Below, piece after piece: positions 30,162 through 31,163 of a stretch of DNA of 31,163 bases. Every line of letters begins with the position of its first letter. Within the stretch, counting starts at the first letter, position 1. Source of the DNA: GCA-003244245 sp052390495 (GTDB taxonomy: Bacteria; Actinomycetota; Actinomycetes; Mycobacteriales; Pseudonocardiaceae). Where the stretch lies: NCBI GenBank assembly GCA_052390495.1, contig JBQTGW010000412.1:1-31163 (forward strand). The letters run 5' to 3'. Made by a program: the position numbers and the translations under genes. Below the pieces are notes generated by a model. The model did not search any database, was not told where the DNA came from, and was given only the letters and a program-made list of their open reading frames with translations.

Positions 30162-30413
30162 ATGCCCAGGATGCAGGTGTACCTGCCGGACGAGCTGCAC
30201 CGGCAGGTGAAGCAGGAGGGCCTGCCGGTCTCAGAGATCCTGCAGGAGGCGCTGCGCGAGGAGCTCACTCGCCGGGAAAAGCTCGCCGCGATCGACGAGT
30301 ACCTCAAGGAGCTGGCGACCGAGGTCGGCGAGCCCACCGCCGAGGACTACGCCAGGGCCGAGCGTCTCGCCGCGCAGATCCGCGGTGAGGACGAGTTGCC
30401 CGAGGCGGGTTGA
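30162..30413 (+). CDS. VapB-like antitoxin
   Basis: An 83-residue protein starting MPRMQVYLPDELHRQVKQEG, a short beta strand plus helices of the ribbon-helix-helix type that binds DNA as a dimer. An acidic C-terminal tail (EDYARAERLAAQIRGEDELP) would cover the toxin's active site. ATG 30162 is favoured by the -10-like TATAGT at leaderless distance; ATG 30171 is possible. The toxin gene starts 3 bp after the stop, a standard pair. Confidence 0.83.
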   Translation: MPRMQVYLPDELHRQVKQEGLPVSEILQEALREELTRREKLAAIDEYLKELATEVGEPTAEDYARAERLAAQIRGEDELPEAG

Positions 30414-30416
30414 CGG

Positions 30417-30797
30417 TTGCTCGTCCTCGACTCGGGCGGGATCAGCTACCTGGCTGCACGCTCGCGGGAGGCCCTCGCCGCGATCCGGGTATTCACGCGG
30501 CAGGGCTTATGGCCGCCGACCGTGCCGACTGCGGTGCTCGTCGAATCTCTGACCGGAAATCCGGGGCGGGATGCCACCACGAACAGGTTGCTCAAGGGCT
30601 GCCGGACAGATCCGGCGCCGTCCGAGGTACTGGCCCGCCGTGCGGCGCTACTGCGAACCGCAGCTCGTCGGGGCTCCGCCGTCGATGCCCTGGTGATCGC
30701 CGCCGCTGAACCGGGTGGGACGGTGCTGACCAGTGACCCGGACGACCTGCGTGCACTCGCTGGATACGCCCGCGCCGTCCGGATCGTCGCCGTCTGA
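30417..30797 (+). CDS. VapC-like PIN-domain toxin
   Basis: A 126-residue PIN-domain RNase toxin. The acidic residues expected to bind Mg are Asp5 (LVLDSGGISYL), Glu43 (AVLVESLTG), Asp90 (GSAVDALVIAAA) and Asp107/109 (LTSDPDDL). TTG 30417 follows the antitoxin stop by 3 bp. The target RNA is unknown. A strong stem-loop at 30846-30881 probably ends the transcript. All catalytic positions are intact. Confidence 0.85.
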   Translation: MLVLDSGGISYLAARSREALAAIRVFTRQGLWPPTVPTAVLVESLTGNPGRDATTNRLLKGCRTDPAPSEVLARRAALLRTAARRGSAVDALVIAAAEPGGTVLTSDPDDLRALAGYARAVRIVAV

Positions 30798-30845
30798 CTC
30801 CGATTCCACACGGTCATCGACTTCGACCACCTGTGAACAGCGCAA

Positions 30846-30881
30846 AGCCCGGTCGCCGTCCGTCCGGACGTGGACCGGGCT
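30846..30881. terminator. Stem-loop after vapC, probable bidirectional terminator
   Basis: The 9-bp arms AGCCCGGTC/GACCGGGCT enclose a further CGTCC/GGACG stem with a 4-nt loop. The element lies between the convergent toxin gene and the minus-strand remnant. No T-run follows. Confidence 0.78.
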
Positions 30882-31163
30882 CACTGCCTCGGCCTACGGG
30901 GCCTTGGCCGGGTAAGGATGCCGTACACCGACCGCCAGCCGCAAGCGTTGCCGGGATCGATCAGTTTCCCGCGGCACGGCGGCGATTCTCGGTGTCCTCG
31001 TCGAGCTGGTGGGTCGCCTCGTGCCGGCGCGGCAGAATTGTCTACCGCTTCGGCGATCCGGGCCGCGTCGGGAGCCGACAGCCGAGGTACTCGCTGCACA
31101 AGCAGGCTGACGGATTCGTCGGGGTCGAACAGATCGACCGGCACCGCAGTGGCCAGCTCGCCC
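30881..31163 (-). pseudogene. Broken end of an NB-ARC/TPR-type protein gene (partial)
   Basis: The frame enters from the window edge as GELATAVPVDLFDPDESVSL, then RVPRLSAPDAARIAEAV. This resembles the NB-ARC region of actinobacterial FxSxx-COOH-type TPR proteins. After about residue 43 it becomes Pro/Arg-rich and loses similarity, with no LPLAL motif where expected, so a deletion or frameshift has probably occurred near 31,030. Similarity is judged by eye and is modest. Confidence 0.45.

Noticed and set aside
29406..30200. A 264-codon minus-strand ORF across the pseudogene region
   Set aside because: It runs antisense to recognisable ABC ATPase and sensor kinase fragments. The product has no recognisable motif and a composition typical of a shadow frame.
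1..31163. CRISPR array, tRNA or rRNA genes, transposases, integrases
   Set aside because: No regularly spaced repeat set, tRNA-like cloverleaf ending, conserved rRNA sequence, or recombinase/transposase motif was seen. The low-GC segments carry no visible mobility gene.

Overview
The window comes from a high-GC, morphologically complex actinomycete. The evidence is roughly 70% GC coding with strong third-position GC, an SsgA-like sporulation/division protein, a TPR-type regulator typical of filamentous actinobacteria, an FxSxx-COOH-type NB-ARC remnant, and many GTG/TTG starts and ATGA/GTGA overlaps. A Pseudonocardiaceae-like genus is a reasonable guess, but it cannot be proven from this sequence alone. 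Two stretches (about 18,957-21,830 and 26,860-29,120) look clearly poorer in GC by eye and read as acquired DNA.

Layout. 1-4,670: the end of an unknown gene, then a minus-strand operon of a GMC oxidoreductase with a CxxCxxCxxxC motif, a patatin-like phospholipase and a gluconokinase. The oxidoreductase and the phospholipase share a homologous C-terminal domain of about 190 residues. 4,671-5,187: intergenic, with a palindromic repeat. 5,188-10,300: an ssgA-like gene and aromatic catabolism, namely hmgA (homogentisate dioxygenase) and paaZ on the minus strand, and paaG and paaR on the plus strand. 10,398-11,476: a DUF433/PIN-like toxin-antitoxin pair. 11,616-12,066: two small overlapping unknown genes. 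12,399-18,960: a regulator followed by a graspetide (omega-ester RiPP) biosynthetic cluster. The cluster holds a precursor, an ATP-grasp ligase, three consecutive PIMT-like methyltransferases and a remnant of a fourth. 18,961-21,802: a low-GC HipA kinase plus DUF262 pair. 22,019-25,813: paaABCDE, the phenylacetyl-CoA epoxidase operon. 25,824-26,792: a proline iminopeptidase. 26,857-29,119: two unknown low-GC genes, one for a membrane protein. 29,601-30,136: a composite pseudogene made of an ABC ATPase remnant and a histidine kinase remnant. 30,162-30,797: a VapBC-like pair with a leaderless-looking start. 30,881-31,163: the broken end of an NB-ARC-type gene.

How the genes work together. The paa genes encode epoxidation of phenylacetyl-CoA (PaaABCDE), isomerisation to oxepin-CoA (PaaG) and ring opening/oxidation (PaaZ). 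Near-identical 14-bp sites lie in the paaZ-paaG divergent promoter and just upstream of paaA, so the adjacent TetR protein PaaR probably controls both units although they are 11.7 kb apart. The intervening DNA is almost entirely accessory: toxin-antitoxin, graspetide cluster and HipA/DUF262.

The most unusual system is the graspetide cluster. Known aspartimide-forming graspetide clusters such as that of fuscimiditide use one PIMT homolog. Here three full-length tandem paralogs follow the ligase, and a fourth has decayed at the edge of the HipA/DUF262 insertion. The precursor carries Thr/Ser and Asp/Glu residues and an Asp-Gly in its predicted core. A second notable feature is a palindromic repeat that has entered the start of paaB and now encodes an N-terminal extension; another copy lies upstream of the GMC gene.
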